From JAMZMI01 sp049115715 (GTDB lineage: Bacteria; Bacteroidota; Bacteroidia; Cytophagales; Cyclobacteriaceae): a DNA stretch of 64,000 nucleotides. The notes under the pieces were generated by a model. The model made no database searches and was not told the DNA's origin. It saw nothing but the letters and a program-made list of their open reading frames with translations. Position 1 is the first letter of the stretch. Every line of letters starts with the position of its first letter. Below are positions 37,301-46,605 of this stretch, one piece after another. The position numbers and the translations under genes are program-made. The stretch spans positions 16,440-80,439 of the forward strand of contig JAGDZQ010000057.1 in the NCBI GenBank assembly GCA_049115715.1, given 5' to 3'.

Positions 37301-39353
37301 GGCGTTCGATCATGGAATAGTGCTAGAAGTATATCAGGGAGCTGATTGCAACAACCTTACTTTGGAACATACCACAACTACCAATCCACAACATTTATTG
37401 TTTATAGCCGCTGATTTACAGTATTATTTTAGGTTTTTAGATGAGCTTAAAGGCACTCCAGAGGGGCCTTATACAGGACGACTTTTAGGAGTTGAGGAGA
37501 ACAACAGCACCGCAGAAGTCATTGAATTAACTGAGTGCGATGATTACTTTTTTGATAATCAGGTAATCACAGAATCAGGAACTTATCATGGTGCTTTTAC
37601 CAACACCCTAGGATGTGACAGCCTGGTAACGCTAAATATAATAATCAATGAAAGTGAAACCAATAGTGTAACTGAATCCGCATTTTCAAGTTTTGAATTT
37701 GATAGCAATACACTAACTGCAAGTGGTACATATAATGCCACTTTCACAAACCAATCTGGCTGTGATAGTTTAGTCAATCTTGACCTTACCATAAAAGAAG
37801 GCATTGGTTGGGAGGTGATAGGCTGGTCAAATACAACAGGCCCCTCTACAAATGATCTTGCCATTTTGATGGTTGATTATTCTACCGGTGTGAATGGTGA
37901 GTTTGATATGGATGGACTTAAAGTAGATGCGGGAGTCACCTTGATAATTGACCCTGGTACCTATCTGGAGATCAATGGAAATATTGAAAACATGGGAACC
38001 ATCATTGTGAAATCAGGAGCTTCTATCCTTACAAATGAAGGTGGCTACTCAGGCAATCCAGTTACTTTCATAAAAGAAACAAGATATGCTGATAATCGCT
38101 ATTCTATGGTTGGCAGCCCGGTATTTGATGATATCGTAAATACGACCGATTTATTGGGTCCAATTGTCTATTCCTATGATGAATCTATCGCTTACAATGA
38201 AGAGACGGAAGATGGGATTAATAGATGGATCGCCAATCAAAATGTGGCACTCTCATCAGGAAAAGGCTATGCTGCAGCTGGTCAGCAAACCATTACCATA
38301 TCAGGTATTCCGACTGACGGAGATGTGACCTTGAATTTGGGCAGAACCGAAGATGCGACAACTGGTTCTGAAAATTGGGGATGGCATCTTGTGAGTAATC
38401 CGTACCCTGCTTCAATCAATATCAATGAATTTTTAGCTACGAACGATCAAATTCAGGGATCAATAGCACTTTGGGACGACCCTGGAAGTGACACAGGAAG
38501 GGGAAATAATGGAGACTATCTCACAGTAAACACTTTGGGATCTGTAGGTGGACCTAATGGAGGGCATTTCAACGGATACATCAGTTCCATGCAAGGGTTT
38601 TTTGTTCAAGTGGGTGACGGTCAAAGTGGGGAACTACAATTCACTATGGATATGCGATCTGTTTCGAATAATGCAGATGCTAATTTTTTTAGAAAGGTTG
38701 AAACCCCTTCTGTGAAGTTTATGATGAGCACCGATGAAGGAAGCTATAGTGAAACACTGATCGGATTTCCAGAAGATGCCACTACAGAAATGGATAGGCT
38801 ATATGACGCGGTAAAACTCAAAAGCCGATCAGCATTTAATATTTCTTCTGTCCTGAATGGTGAATTATTAGCTATTCAGGGATTGCCGTTAGAAGATGAA
38901 ATGATGATACCGCTGAGTCTGGATCATGAAGTCGGAGGAAGGACGAGTTTCGAGCTTGAGACCTTAAATCTGCCAGATCAATATTCTGTTTTGATCCAAA
39001 ATCCTTTTGGTGAGGAGCACAATCTCAATAATCAATCAATTGAGTTAAACATTTCTGGAGGTAAAAATCAATTGGGTTATTCACTCATTCTTAGAAAGAA
39101 TGAAGTGCTCAATATTCAAGATAAACCTTCTTTTGTGGTTTTTGTGAAAGAGGGTTTCATAGTTATTCGCAACCCTCAATCCTCTGAAATCGGACAGGTC
39201 AAACTGCTGGATTTACTGGGTAAAGCAATCAATGTGAATATGCATATCAATGGATCAGATATGCACTTAGATAAACCAGATACTTCAGGGATTTACATCA
39301 TTCTGATAGAAACCGAAGGGGAAATCAGTAAACAAAAAATCATAATTCACTAA
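34395..39353 (+). CDS. T9SS-secreted protein with SBBP propeller repeats and PPC-like domains
   Basis: 1652 residues from ATG 34395; a TTG at 34335 would add 20 residues, but the ATG gives a compact signal peptide ending I-T-I-A-Q. Residues about 20-480 are SBBP-type propeller repeats with D-x-D-G-N-x-Y-V-T-G and D-F-D-P-G. Two similar PPC-like beta domains (F-F-E-F-T-V-P and Y-Y-E-F-T-V-P) with conserved cysteines fill about 485-1040. Two short C-D-S-L-V-x-L-x-L repeats follow. The shared module (about 1150-1560) has E-T-R-Y-A-D-N-R-Y-S and W-D-D-P-G-S-D-T-G-R-G. The sorting domain is more diverged than in 2-6604, 7110 and 30319, ending E-I-S-K-Q-K-I-I-I-H. A PID-CTERM gene follows at 39441. 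Confidence 0.9.
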   Translation: MTRTALLFTLLTPFITIAQETENFEWASQFGGASSDFITEIKLDGDGNSYVTGYFNGTVDLDPGAGVMNHVSNGGADIFLVKLDDSGNLLWAKSYGSSNIDKGFSLAVNDAGDVFLTGFVRANTDFNEGGVSGLVSAVNQEKAFLLKLTSNGDFLWVKSFGENDRTEGKALEVDSQGLPVLTGIFQANEDFDPGPDQEILVQQGGGDVFIVKLTSNGDLVWAKSIGSSDEDSGESPKHLSIDKDDNVIIAGDYYVSMDADPGEDSFVLTNPLDDLLTFFLKLDADGNFVWAGNFEDENATNEPSGLSVDANNNIYLTGYYGATADFDPGAGVFNLPAPNWAGFYVVKLDESMNLVWAKGITSDSEIESTGLAIGSTNVAVIGEFEVTADFDPSAESFTASSSGNFDGFILNLNLEDGSFGNVKTLQGSGDQHPTSIVIDSEDIQYITGEFEATSDLNPGSNEANFTSDGSIDAFVLKLNQYGSCENPFVIESVDIVLDTVFADASDGSDFFEFTVPQDGFISFSSCQTTFSKDEFINVYLESCDNLLTTVTTTLECVGNVEWKSPVLAGEKYLFEWDMDYSNGATIDIITPAFFYSAGYQGYNCATAISVDCLGEFETEFRRVPQWFKWIAPSTGTFELGLPPDHEQPVDAGGIDILMEVKSQCGVNSIANNDPEDEFVFDENVQFSATEGEDYFFLFQNYGYVTTENDPLLLQIVEQGVTPMETLEVEIKDVFSNGVMLVASDGTGTYQWFDAAADLEVDGAIYSRFKPTVNGSYYAQLTNGNCELTSEVAQVTLNNGSGVDCTDPFVIEFAGESVLDTLVIDGSNGADYYEFTVPANGYMAVSSCRANDSDSDHYIQAYFDSGCAVQISGTIDDCDGHFDMEMPVFEGDVLGLEIGIDPNEPAENQVDQLFDVVFYFREGLEGTSCDVAQTINCLGDFEVDLRGAEQWFVWTSPEAGEYDISLAAGAAFDHGIVLEVYQGADCNNLTLEHTTTTNPQHLLFIAADLQYYFRFLDELKGTPEGPYTGRLLGVEENNSTAEVIELTECDDYFFDNQVITESGTYHGAFTNTLGCDSLVTLNIIINESETNSVTESAFSSFEFDSNTLTASGTYNATFTNQSGCDSLVNLDLTIKEGIGWEVIGWSNTTGPSTNDLAILMVDYSTGVNGEFDMDGLKVDAGVTLIIDPGTYLEINGNIENMGTIIVKSGASILTNEGGYSGNPVTFIKETRYADNRYSMVGSPVFDDIVNTTDLLGPIVYSYDESIAYNEETEDGINRWIANQNVALSSGKGYAAAGQQTITISGIPTDGDVTLNLGRTEDATTGSENWGWHLVSNPYPASININEFLATNDQIQGSIALWDDPGSDTGRGNNGDYLTVNTLGSVGGPNGGHFNGYISSMQGFFVQVGDGQSGELQFTMDMRSVSNNADANFFRKVETPSVKFMMSTDEGSYSETLIGFPEDATTEMDRLYDAVKLKSRSAFNISSVLNGELLAIQGLPLEDEMMIPLSLDHEVGGRTSFELETLNLPDQYSVLIQNPFGEEHNLNNQSIELNISGGKNQLGYSLILRKNEVLNIQDKPSFVVFVKEGFIVIRNPQSSEIGQVKLLDLLGKAINVNMHINGSDMHLDKPDTSGIYIILIETEGEISKQKIIIH

Positions 39354-39440
39354 CCAAAAAACTAATTCTATGGTCACTCTAAACTTGTTTTAGGATCAGT
39401 CTAAACAGTTGTGAATGACTGAAGCATAAACAATACAACT

Positions 39441-39602
39441 ATGAGCAAGGTCAAGTACATGTCAATTATTCTTACTTTTTTACCAATCACCCTTTTAGCT
39501 CAGGGACCACCACCAGCCACACCTATAGACGGAGGATTGTCTTTGTTACTGGCAGCAGGAGGAGTTTACGCCTTGAAAAAGCTGGGAGACAGCAGAAAGT
39601 AA
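39441..39602 (+). CDS. Small PID-CTERM-like protein (copy 3)
   Basis: 53 codons, ATG 39441 to TAA 39600-39602. The signal peptide is shorter and ends L-L-A-Q at residue 21. Then come G-P-P-P-A-T-P-I-D-G-G-L, S-L-L-L-A-A-G-G-V-Y-A and K-K-L-G-D-S-R-K. The motif and membrane segment are kept although the partner upstream has a diverged sorting domain. A terminator follows at 39638. Confidence 0.85.
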   Translation: MSKVKYMSIILTFLPITLLAQGPPPATPIDGGLSLLLAAGGVYALKKLGDSRK

Positions 39603-39637
39603 AGCTGTAAGCGAAAATTATAAGTCATTATTTCGAA

Positions 39638-39665
39638 GCGATTCTTGGGAGGGGATCGCTTTTTT
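39638..39665 (+). terminator. Rho-independent terminator after PID-CTERM copy 3
   Basis: AGCGATTC pairs with GGATCGCT (one wobble) around a short loop, followed by T. It starts with the same AGCG and ends with the same CGCT as the terminators of copies 1 and 2, but is otherwise different. Confidence 0.75.
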
Positions 39666-39689
39666 ATTGACCTGTCGGGAATGTTTGCG

Positions 39690-40757
39690 TTATTCTAAAT
39701 TGATATCTAACTTTTTTAATTGGTCAGAAATTTTATCAATACTCATTTTCTTGTATTTAGGAACAATCTCTTCAAGATCCTCCGATAAGTTCCTCTTTTG
39801 CATAAAGAAGAAATGACCTGTTTCCGTTTTTGCAATGCTTAGAATTGTAGCTTCTGATCCAAGCGGAATATTTTTAAAAGTAGTACTTATATTATCATAC
39901 TCCCATGAACGCATAATAGCATTTAAGCCTGAGAAGATGAGAAAAGTTTGTGTTTCTGAGTCATCAAGCTTTTCTACAAATATGGTGATGTTAGCGTCAT
40001 TTGGAATAAAGTAATCACAATTGATCCAGTTAAGTTGAGTTGAATGGATTTCGTAGTGGGATAGGTGATTATCAATTACAGCTGAATCTAATTCTATACT
40101 TCGATCACTCCATAGTGATCTAACAAAATACCTTGCCAATTCAAAAGTATCTTTCGCTACAATACCATATTCGACCTTTAAAACACCTACTTCGTCACCT
40201 TCATCACTTAAAGTACGGACGTATTGTTTTGTTGTCACAAATCTAACGGTATCATTGATGTTCTTTTTATCCAGTTGCCAATCAATCCCTACGGAATCTT
40301 CTATTGCCAGATAGGTACGCATGGAAGGCGCATCAGCCACTTTTTTAAATTGAATTTTGATTGGAAGTTCATGGTTAAGCTTAAGGTTTTCACCCTTTGA
40401 TGTAGCTGCCAGATTGATCATTCCAGATGTAGTAAGAAGCTTTCCGTCTGAGGTTGTTGATAGTCCGTTTAGAATCATGTCTGAAATAGAATAGACTTCT
40501 TTCAGTTTGACTGTAACGGATCCAGTCGCAGGTTCTCCATCTTCCATTATCAAAGAATTTGCTTTTATAAATATTTTCGTACCAAGATTTCCTGCAAGCA
40601 GGGTGTCCTTGATGGGAAGGATTTTGAAAGTTTGTGTTGGGTTTAACCGCTCCGAGATATCGGACAGTTCTGAAGATAGGCTTCCTGATTCTGAATCCCA
40701 ATAACTACATGAAATGCATAAAGGAATAATAAGTGTTGCGAGAAATGGAGCTTTCAT
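39690..40757 (-). CDS. Putative lipoprotein
   Basis: 355 residues from the preferred ATG at 40757; the frame also opens at 40811, but the inner start gives a proper lipoprotein signal with lipobox L-C-I-S-C (Cys at residue 17). After it a short acidic linker and a beta domain (residues about 40-140) carry G-T-K-I-F-I-K-A-N-S, G-S-V-T-V-K-L-K-E-V-Y and L-L-T-T-S-G-M-I-N-L-A-A, a pattern recurring in Bacteroidota lipoproteins. The remainder is unassigned. It should be anchored in the inner or outer membrane. It is divergent from the YHYH operon at 40912 and may share its control region. Confidence 0.8.
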   Translation of the reverse strand: MKAPFLATLIIPLCISCSYWDSESGSLSSELSDISERLNPTQTFKILPIKDTLLAGNLGTKIFIKANSLIMEDGEPATGSVTVKLKEVYSISDMILNGLSTTSDGKLLTTSGMINLAATSKGENLKLNHELPIKIQFKKVADAPSMRTYLAIEDSVGIDWQLDKKNINDTVRFVTTKQYVRTLSDEGDEVGVLKVEYGIVAKDTFELARYFVRSLWSDRSIELDSAVIDNHLSHYEIHSTQLNWINCDYFIPNDANITIFVEKLDDSETQTFLIFSGLNAIMRSWEYDNISTTFKNIPLGSEATILSIAKTETGHFFFMQKRNLSEDLEEIVPKYKKMSIDKISDQLKKLDINLE

Positions 40758-40911
40758 GAGACAGCTTTTTGGTTTAGAGGTATGATGCCAAAAACCTATC
40801 ATAGGTTGCATGGCATAAATGAGGCATTCAATTTAGTCCTTTCTTGAAAGTAGGGTCATCTCACATCTCCCCGTCATACATCTGGAAACAATCTCAATCA
40901 GACCAAATCAG

Positions 40912-42513
40912 ATGAAGAAGACAATCTTTAAAAGTACTTTTCTACTAAGCTGCTTGTTTGCTGGAAATCTAGTCTTTGCTCAAAGTGCAAGTATCAATGC
41001 TGACGGTAGCGAGCCAGACGCTTCAGCGATTTTAGATTTGAAATCTACAAGTGCAGGGTTTCTTGCTCCCCGAATGAATACTACCGAGCGGATGAATATT
41101 TCCTCACCGGCTGAGGGCTTGATTGTATATGATACAGATTTACTTCACTATATGCTGTATGATGGAGCAGGATGGCAAAGCTTCAGCTACACTGCGTCTG
41201 GCTCTGAATCCGCTGATGTTCCTACTAACCCTGTTGCAGGTCAGCGATATTTTGATGAAGTATCGGAGACACTTTACATCTACACAGGCTCTGGCTGGGC
41301 ACCAATCACAGCTGGAACACCATCTAGCTCCCCCTATTCAGGAGGAGGAGGTTCAGCCACCACTACACTCGTTTTCGGAAGTATAACAGGAAATGCAGTC
41401 GAAATAGCCTCTTGGAATGAAGAGGCTGGCATAGATGGCTATGTTGTTTTAGCAAACAGCACCAATAGCTTCACCTCCCTTGTTGATGGGGAGTCGGCTG
41501 ATGCAAGTGCTACGTATGCCAGCAATGGACAACAAGTTGTTTTTGATGGTACCAGTTCAACAAGTACTACGATTACCCTGCTCGAGGAAGAGAAAGCCTA
41601 CTATTTCAAAATTGTTCCATATTCAGGTTCTCGAGTTTATGATAATGATCAAGCTGTACAGTCGGCTACTACAACTGCTTGTTCCACAGATAGCGAGACG
41701 GAATCAGAAATATGCTTGTCAATAAGTGGAAATCTTTTGACCATTTCTTCCAATCAGGTTCCGAATCATGTGACAGGAAACTTCCCTAACTACGAAGGGC
41801 CGTCTGGTGAAGAATTTTTAGCAACTCAAAGAACAGTTGAAATTGACTACACACCCACTGTAGCCGGAAGCGTGACTTATGTCTTTAATGAGTCGGGTGG
41901 CCCTACTCCAATGAATCAAAATTTCTACAAGTTTGGAATAGCCTCAAACGGGATCGGTTACAATCCTATGGGATTAAAACCATGGTCCAACCCCACTACT
42001 GCTGAGGAAAACTGGGAGTGGCAAGCGGCGGTTATCAATGAAGGCGATACTGATTTGGATGCCTATGGCGGACATGTTACTTCTCAGGGAGTGTACCATT
42101 ATCATGGAGATGTAAGCCTCTTGGCAGCAGACGAAGATGGAAGCAAGCACTCTGCCTTATATGGATGGGCGGCAGACGGGTTTCCTATCTACTACAAGTA
42201 TGGATATACGGCAGCCAATGATGCGGCAACAGCTATCAAAGAACTGACTTCTAGCTATCAACTAAAATCCGGTTCAAGAACAGGCACAGGTACTGCAGGA
42301 GAAGATTACCCTGATGGAGATTACGACGGCACCTATATTCAGGATTATGAATATGTAGACGGGTTAGGAGATCTGGATGAATGCAACGGACGGACTGGTG
42401 TGACTCCAGAATACCCAGCGGGGACATATTACTATGTGATTACCTCCGATTTCCCCAAAATACCAAACTGTATGGTAGGTACTCCGAGTGAAGATTTTAA
42501 CATCGGAAACTAG
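40912..42513 (+). CDS. YHYH-domain secreted protein (1)
   Basis: 533 residues. Signal peptide 1-24 ends V-F-A-Q. Residues about 25-145 form a repeat common in Bacteroidota surface proteins (D-A-S-A-I-L-D-L-K-S-T, F-L-A-P-R-M, G-L-I-V-Y-D-T). A fibronectin-like segment follows, then the YHYH domain (about 300-525) with G-V-Y-H-Y-H-G-D, G-W-A-A-D-G-F-P-I-Y-Y and a D-E-C-N-G-R-T motif. The YHYH family is named for its histidine-rich motif; metal binding is likely but the activity is unknown to me. It opens an operon: the next start is one base after its stop. Confidence 0.88.
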   Translation: MKKTIFKSTFLLSCLFAGNLVFAQSASINADGSEPDASAILDLKSTSAGFLAPRMNTTERMNISSPAEGLIVYDTDLLHYMLYDGAGWQSFSYTASGSESADVPTNPVAGQRYFDEVSETLYIYTGSGWAPITAGTPSSSPYSGGGGSATTTLVFGSITGNAVEIASWNEEAGIDGYVVLANSTNSFTSLVDGESADASATYASNGQQVVFDGTSSTSTTITLLEEEKAYYFKIVPYSGSRVYDNDQAVQSATTTACSTDSETESEICLSISGNLLTISSNQVPNHVTGNFPNYEGPSGEEFLATQRTVEIDYTPTVAGSVTYVFNESGGPTPMNQNFYKFGIASNGIGYNPMGLKPWSNPTTAEENWEWQAAVINEGDTDLDAYGGHVTSQGVYHYHGDVSLLAADEDGSKHSALYGWAADGFPIYYKYGYTAANDAATAIKELTSSYQLKSGSRTGTGTAGEDYPDGDYDGTYIQDYEYVDGLGDLDECNGRTGVTPEYPAGTYYYVITSDFPKIPNCMVGTPSEDFNIGN

Positions 42514-42514
42514 T

Positions 42515-42973
42515 ATGAATATGCTCGGAAAAGGGATTATTATAGTAGCCTTTTTGTGTGTATTCAATCACCTTCAGGCGCATGATATAAAAGTCGCTTC
42601 CTTCAATATTTATCTAGAGTCTGGCCAATTGATGTGTGAGATAAAAGCGGACGGGACTCAGATATTTCAGGCACTCGATGCTGACCAATGCGTTCAAACC
42701 CTTCAATACTATACAGACGAACACTTGAGTATCACCTTTGATAAGAGACAAGTAAAACAAAAGGTACTTGATTACAAAGTGACAGATCACTTTGTAATTA
42801 TCTCAATTTCATTAGAAGCTCATACAAGTGTTCCTGCTACGATAGAAGCAACAAATACATATCTGATCGAAAGAGTAAACGGACATGAAAATGTCATGAT
42901 TTTTAACCTGCATGATAGAGTGAGATCATTCAGGCAAAGTCGAGAAAGAACAGAAATAACAGTCAACTACTAA
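42515..42973 (+). CDS. Small exported DUF6702-like protein (1)
   Basis: 152 residues from ATG 42515; the frame extends to 42488, but that start overlaps the upstream gene and spoils the signal peptide. Signal peptide about 1-20 ends L-Q-A-H, giving a mature N-terminal His-Asp. The C-terminal part (N-V-M-I-F-N-L-H-D-R-V-R-S-F) matches the pattern of the DUF6702 family. It lies between two YHYH genes and has a paralogue in the same position behind the second one (44324), so it probably works with YHYH proteins. Confidence 0.72.
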   Translation: MNMLGKGIIIVAFLCVFNHLQAHDIKVASFNIYLESGQLMCEIKADGTQIFQALDADQCVQTLQYYTDEHLSITFDKRQVKQKVLDYKVTDHFVIISISLEAHTSVPATIEATNTYLIERVNGHENVMIFNLHDRVRSFRQSRERTEITVNY

Positions 42974-42984
42974 TAAAATATTTG

Positions 42985-44322
42985 ATGATGAAAGCAAAAA
43001 AAATACAAAACCTACTTCTGGCATTTTGTCTAATGGCGGGCATGATAGCTCAGGCCCAAAATGTTGGGATCAATGAAGATAATAGTGATCCAGATGCTTC
43101 AGCCATATTGGATTTGAAATCAACAACGAAAGGATTTCTTGCCCCAAGAATGGCTACATCGGATCGAGAAGCTATTTCATCACCGGCAGAAGGCTTAATC
43201 GTTTTTGATACCAACTTTCAGGCACTCTGGTTTTTCAATGGTACTGTTTGGCAAATGATGGATATTTCAGCGGTTGGGTCATCTGCAGATGATGTTCCGG
43301 AAAATCCATATGCAGGCCAGTTGTACTTTGATACTTCAGAAAGTAAACTTTTTATTTATGTATCTGGAGGCTGGTCAGAGATCACATTGGGAACGGCAGA
43401 ATCTAACCCATACGGAGGTACAGGAGGAGGAATGAACCCTTCTACAATCGTAGATTTTTTCAATGGCACCTCATTGCTTAGTTCTAGCATAGTTAATTGT
43501 GAGTTGGAGGATGGCACCATGACTACCTGCTATCAGCTCGAATTTCAAAGCACACCGGTTAGCACCGGTCCATTTTGTCCGGCAACAGATTCGAATGTAG
43601 GTGGTCTTGGAATATACAACGAACTCAGCGTGTTGAAGGCAAGCCTATGGACTCAGATGGAAAGTGATGGATATGATATAGTAGATGCAAGTGGTAATAT
43701 CAATATCAACGATCCAGGATCCGGCGGAGGTATAGAATCAGGACTGTCTTATTGTTTGGAAGGAACTGCAGATACTGATATTACACTTACTTTTTTGATT
43801 CCTGCAAGCCCAGTTAATTTATCTGTTGTTAATACGCTTGAGTCGGTAGAGCTTGTTGGTTTATCCATGGATGGTGTACCTGAAAATAGTGATCCTCCAT
43901 CAGCAGTTGGAGGAGGGCCTGGTGGTGGCGTGGCAGATGTGGCACTTTTGCCATCACTTGATCCTTGCGGCGGACATCAAGACCCTGCGGGGTACTATCA
44001 TTGGCATTTTGTGGCTGAAGCGATGAATACAGTTTTGGCTGACAAGTCCATTGGTGATTTCACATGTACCAATATTGGTCAGTCAGCTACCGCTTTGGTG
44101 GGTTTTGCCAAGGACGGTTACCCAATTTATTCATCAAGTGAAAGCGATGGGTCTACCCCAACTGGTTTGGATGAATGCTGGGGGCATATTGCGGCGACTA
44201 CAGACTATCCAGAGGGAGTCTATCACTACCATGCTTCTGCTACAGAAGCTCCCAATTTACCTCCTTGTCTAAAAGGCGCAGCGGTGACGGGGAATATGAC
44301 CATGACTGTAAACACTCCATGA
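42985..44322 (+). CDS. YHYH-domain secreted protein (2)
   Basis: 445 residues from ATG 42985 (a TTG at 42982 and an ATG at 42988 are alternatives). Signal peptide about 1-24 ends I-A-Q-A-Q. The same N-terminal repeat as in 40912 follows (D-A-S-A-I-L-D-L-K-S-T-T). The C-terminal YHYH domain has C-G-G-H-Q-D-P-A-G-Y-Y-H-W-H, G-F-A-K-D-G-Y-P-I-Y-S and G-V-Y-H-Y-H-A-S, with paired cysteines and several histidines suited to metal binding. It lacks the fibronectin-like middle of copy 1. The gene starts 11 bases after 42973 and ends one base before 44324. Confidence 0.88.
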   Translation: MMKAKKIQNLLLAFCLMAGMIAQAQNVGINEDNSDPDASAILDLKSTTKGFLAPRMATSDREAISSPAEGLIVFDTNFQALWFFNGTVWQMMDISAVGSSADDVPENPYAGQLYFDTSESKLFIYVSGGWSEITLGTAESNPYGGTGGGMNPSTIVDFFNGTSLLSSSIVNCELEDGTMTTCYQLEFQSTPVSTGPFCPATDSNVGGLGIYNELSVLKASLWTQMESDGYDIVDASGNININDPGSGGGIESGLSYCLEGTADTDITLTFLIPASPVNLSVVNTLESVELVGLSMDGVPENSDPPSAVGGGPGGGVADVALLPSLDPCGGHQDPAGYYHWHFVAEAMNTVLADKSIGDFTCTNIGQSATALVGFAKDGYPIYSSSESDGSTPTGLDECWGHIAATTDYPEGVYHYHASATEAPNLPPCLKGAAVTGNMTMTVNTP

Positions 44323-44323
44323 T

Positions 44324-44809
44324 ATGAAAAAGATATCTGCAGTATTACTTGTTGTTCTGGTGCCTCTTTTGGTTTACAGCCACACGCACTTTATCACCAC
44401 TTACTCGATTCATAAGTCAAACGGACTATGGGTGATGAAGGTGAACGCGGCACAATCTTCTTTAAACAAAAACCTTCCTCAGTATTTTCCTGAAGTTGAT
44501 TTTAGCAATATTTCCAAAAAAGAGTACAACGAATTGGTGGTTCAATATTTTCAGGAAAATATCTGTTTGGTTGCTGACGATAAGTATGCTTTTCCTCTTG
44601 GAGGTGCCGCTGTAAGGTTAGGAGGTCATCAAACCGATTTGCTTTTTGAACTTGGAGATATGCCTGCGGATGCCAGTATATTGGATTTAGAAATCTATTG
44701 TTTCTCCAAGACATCCAACCAACAAAATATAGTGAAAGTAGCTACCGAAAATGGGAGAAGCTATGTCATCTCTGAGAAGACGGAATTCAAAATGTCAATT
44801 GACCTATAA
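44324..44809 (+). CDS. Small exported DUF6702-like protein (2)
   Basis: 161 residues. Signal peptide 1-19 ends V-Y-S-H, giving a His-Thr-His mature start like the His-Asp of its paralogue at 42515. It shares length, exported nature, central strands and a C-terminal Q-N-I-V-K-V-A-T-E-N-G-R-S-Y segment with DUF6702 members. It begins one base after the YHYH gene and ends two bases before the T9SS gene, so it is surely cotranscribed. No catalytic motif is visible. Confidence 0.72.
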   Translation: MKKISAVLLVVLVPLLVYSHTHFITTYSIHKSNGLWVMKVNAAQSSLNKNLPQYFPEVDFSNISKKEYNELVVQYFQENICLVADDKYAFPLGGAAVRLGGHQTDLLFELGDMPADASILDLEIYCFSKTSNQQNIVKVATENGRSYVISEKTEFKMSIDL

Positions 44810-44811
44810 CG

Positions 44812-46593
44812 ATGAGAATTATGATTAGAATAACTACAATACTTCTATTCTTATCTGCGCTTCCTTTGGCAGCTCAGCAGATGGTAATCAAAAGTGGCGC
44901 AAATCTGGTGATTAGCTCAGGAACACATCTTGTGATGCAAGATATTTCACTAAATAACGAAGGAGCAGTAGATGCAGAAGGAAGTACACTTTCATTTCCT
45001 ACTTCTACTCAGCTTGACCTGATTACAGACTCAGAAATCTCGGCATCTGCCTTAGTTTTAGATGGAGCAGGCGGTTTTGTTGAAGTGAATGGATCAGTAG
45101 TAGTAGAAAACCTGGAAATCACTTCAAACAATAATTTGACACTGATTGATGAATCTACTTTGGATGTTGACGTTGATTATAATGTCAATGGGAATTTGAC
45201 TTTAGAATCCGGAGCTTCTCTTATCATCAAACCTGTTGCTGATGTATTGGGAGATGTTACTGTTTACAGAAATACCACGTTTGATTCCAATACCGGTAAA
45301 TATAGCATTGTCGGTACTCCAGTTTTAAATACAGGTTTCTTCAGTCTAGGAAGTGAAGCCCAAGATTGGATTTTTGGATATGATGAAACTCAGGAATTTT
45401 CGACCGATGGTTTAGATAGATTTGTGAGTCCTTCTGGCAGTCTGATGCAGGAGGGCAAAGGATATTTTAGCGCTTTCACAGGAGACGAAAATGGAACCAT
45501 TATTTTTTCCGGAGAACCCAATCCAACAAACTTGATGGTTGCTGTGACAAAGACGGATCACCCAACCGGTGAAGATGATTATGAAGGGTTCAATTTAGTG
45601 TCAAACCCATATACAAGTCCAATATCTTTTTCGCAGTTTGCCAATACCAATTCATCCGCATTAGCGGAGGAGACTATATGGATTTGGGATGATTTTGCTT
45701 CGGATGCTGGTGGTGGAGATGGAAGTGCAGATTATATTACCATCAATGCATTGGGAAATACAGATAGTAGAGGAGGACGCTTGGCGGATTGGGATGGTAC
45801 TATCAACGTTGCTCAAGGCTTTTTTGTGAAAGCCAATGCATCTGGAAATGTATCGTTTAATCACATGATGAAAACTCACGACGGAAATGATGATGCATCT
45901 TTTTACAGAAAGCAAGAGGAGGAAATAGAAAAGTACTGGATCAGTATAGAAGGCGAGAATGGTGACATAGGAGGAAATACATTGATCGGCTTTCATCCAG
46001 AAGCAACAGATGGATTTGATTCGAAATTCGATGCTTCGAAATTCAACAGCAGTTTTTCGGTTTATTCGTTAATCGAAGGTCAAAAATTTGCAATCCAGGG
46101 ACTTTCAGAAAGCTGGATTTCTCAAGTCCATGAGGATAAGCAAATCCCTTTAGGATATGAGGTGTTAGAAGAAGGTCAGCATAGCATTGGGATTCAGAGA
46201 TCAGAATATTCATCGGAAGTACCTCTGTACCTAAACGATCTGGAGAATGGCACCTATTTCGATCTAATGCAAGAAGATAGTTATTCGTTTTCTACTTCTG
46301 TTGGCGCATTTGATTCCAGATTTGTGCTTTCGTTGGCACCACTTTCTTTCGACGAAATCACTTCTGTTGATGATATAAGAGATTTTATCAAGGTTTATGG
46401 TGTGGATCAGTCCATTCGGTTAGATGCTACTCAAGCTGGCAAGTTGGCAATTGTTTCCATAGATGGGAAAGTGCTTAATCAACAAGTCTTTTCTAAAGGG
46501 AAAACGATATTGAAAGTTCCTGCTATCGGCGTTTACCTAGTAACCGTCACAACAGACGCTGGGATTTTCACTGAGAAAGTTATAGTTAACTAA
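44812..46593 (+). CDS. T9SS-secreted protein of the YHYH operon
   Basis: 593 residues. Signal peptide 1-23 ends L-A-A-Q. Beta-solenoid-like strands (about 24-150) are followed by the shared module: Y-R-N-T-T-F, K-Y-S-I-V-G-T-P-V, G-Y-D-E-T, G-K-G-Y-F-S, W-D-D-F-A-S-D-A-G-G-G, G-F-F-V-K-A and F-Y-R-K. The sorting domain (about 515-593) ends A-I-G-V-Y-L-V-T-V. It is the shortest and most diverged member: it consists of little more than the module and sorting domain. A PID-CTERM gene starts 12 bases after its stop, the tightest of the four linkages. Confidence 0.88.
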   Translation: MRIMIRITTILLFLSALPLAAQQMVIKSGANLVISSGTHLVMQDISLNNEGAVDAEGSTLSFPTSTQLDLITDSEISASALVLDGAGGFVEVNGSVVVENLEITSNNNLTLIDESTLDVDVDYNVNGNLTLESGASLIIKPVADVLGDVTVYRNTTFDSNTGKYSIVGTPVLNTGFFSLGSEAQDWIFGYDETQEFSTDGLDRFVSPSGSLMQEGKGYFSAFTGDENGTIIFSGEPNPTNLMVAVTKTDHPTGEDDYEGFNLVSNPYTSPISFSQFANTNSSALAEETIWIWDDFASDAGGGDGSADYITINALGNTDSRGGRLADWDGTINVAQGFFVKANASGNVSFNHMMKTHDGNDDASFYRKQEEEIEKYWISIEGENGDIGGNTLIGFHPEATDGFDSKFDASKFNSSFSVYSLIEGQKFAIQGLSESWISQVHEDKQIPLGYEVLEEGQHSIGIQRSEYSSEVPLYLNDLENGTYFDLMQEDSYSFSTSVGAFDSRFVLSLAPLSFDEITSVDDIRDFIKVYGVDQSIRLDATQAGKLAIVSIDGKVLNQQVFSKGKTILKVPAIGVYLVTVTTDAGIFTEKVIVN

Positions 46594-46605
46594 AATGTTG
46601 AAGTC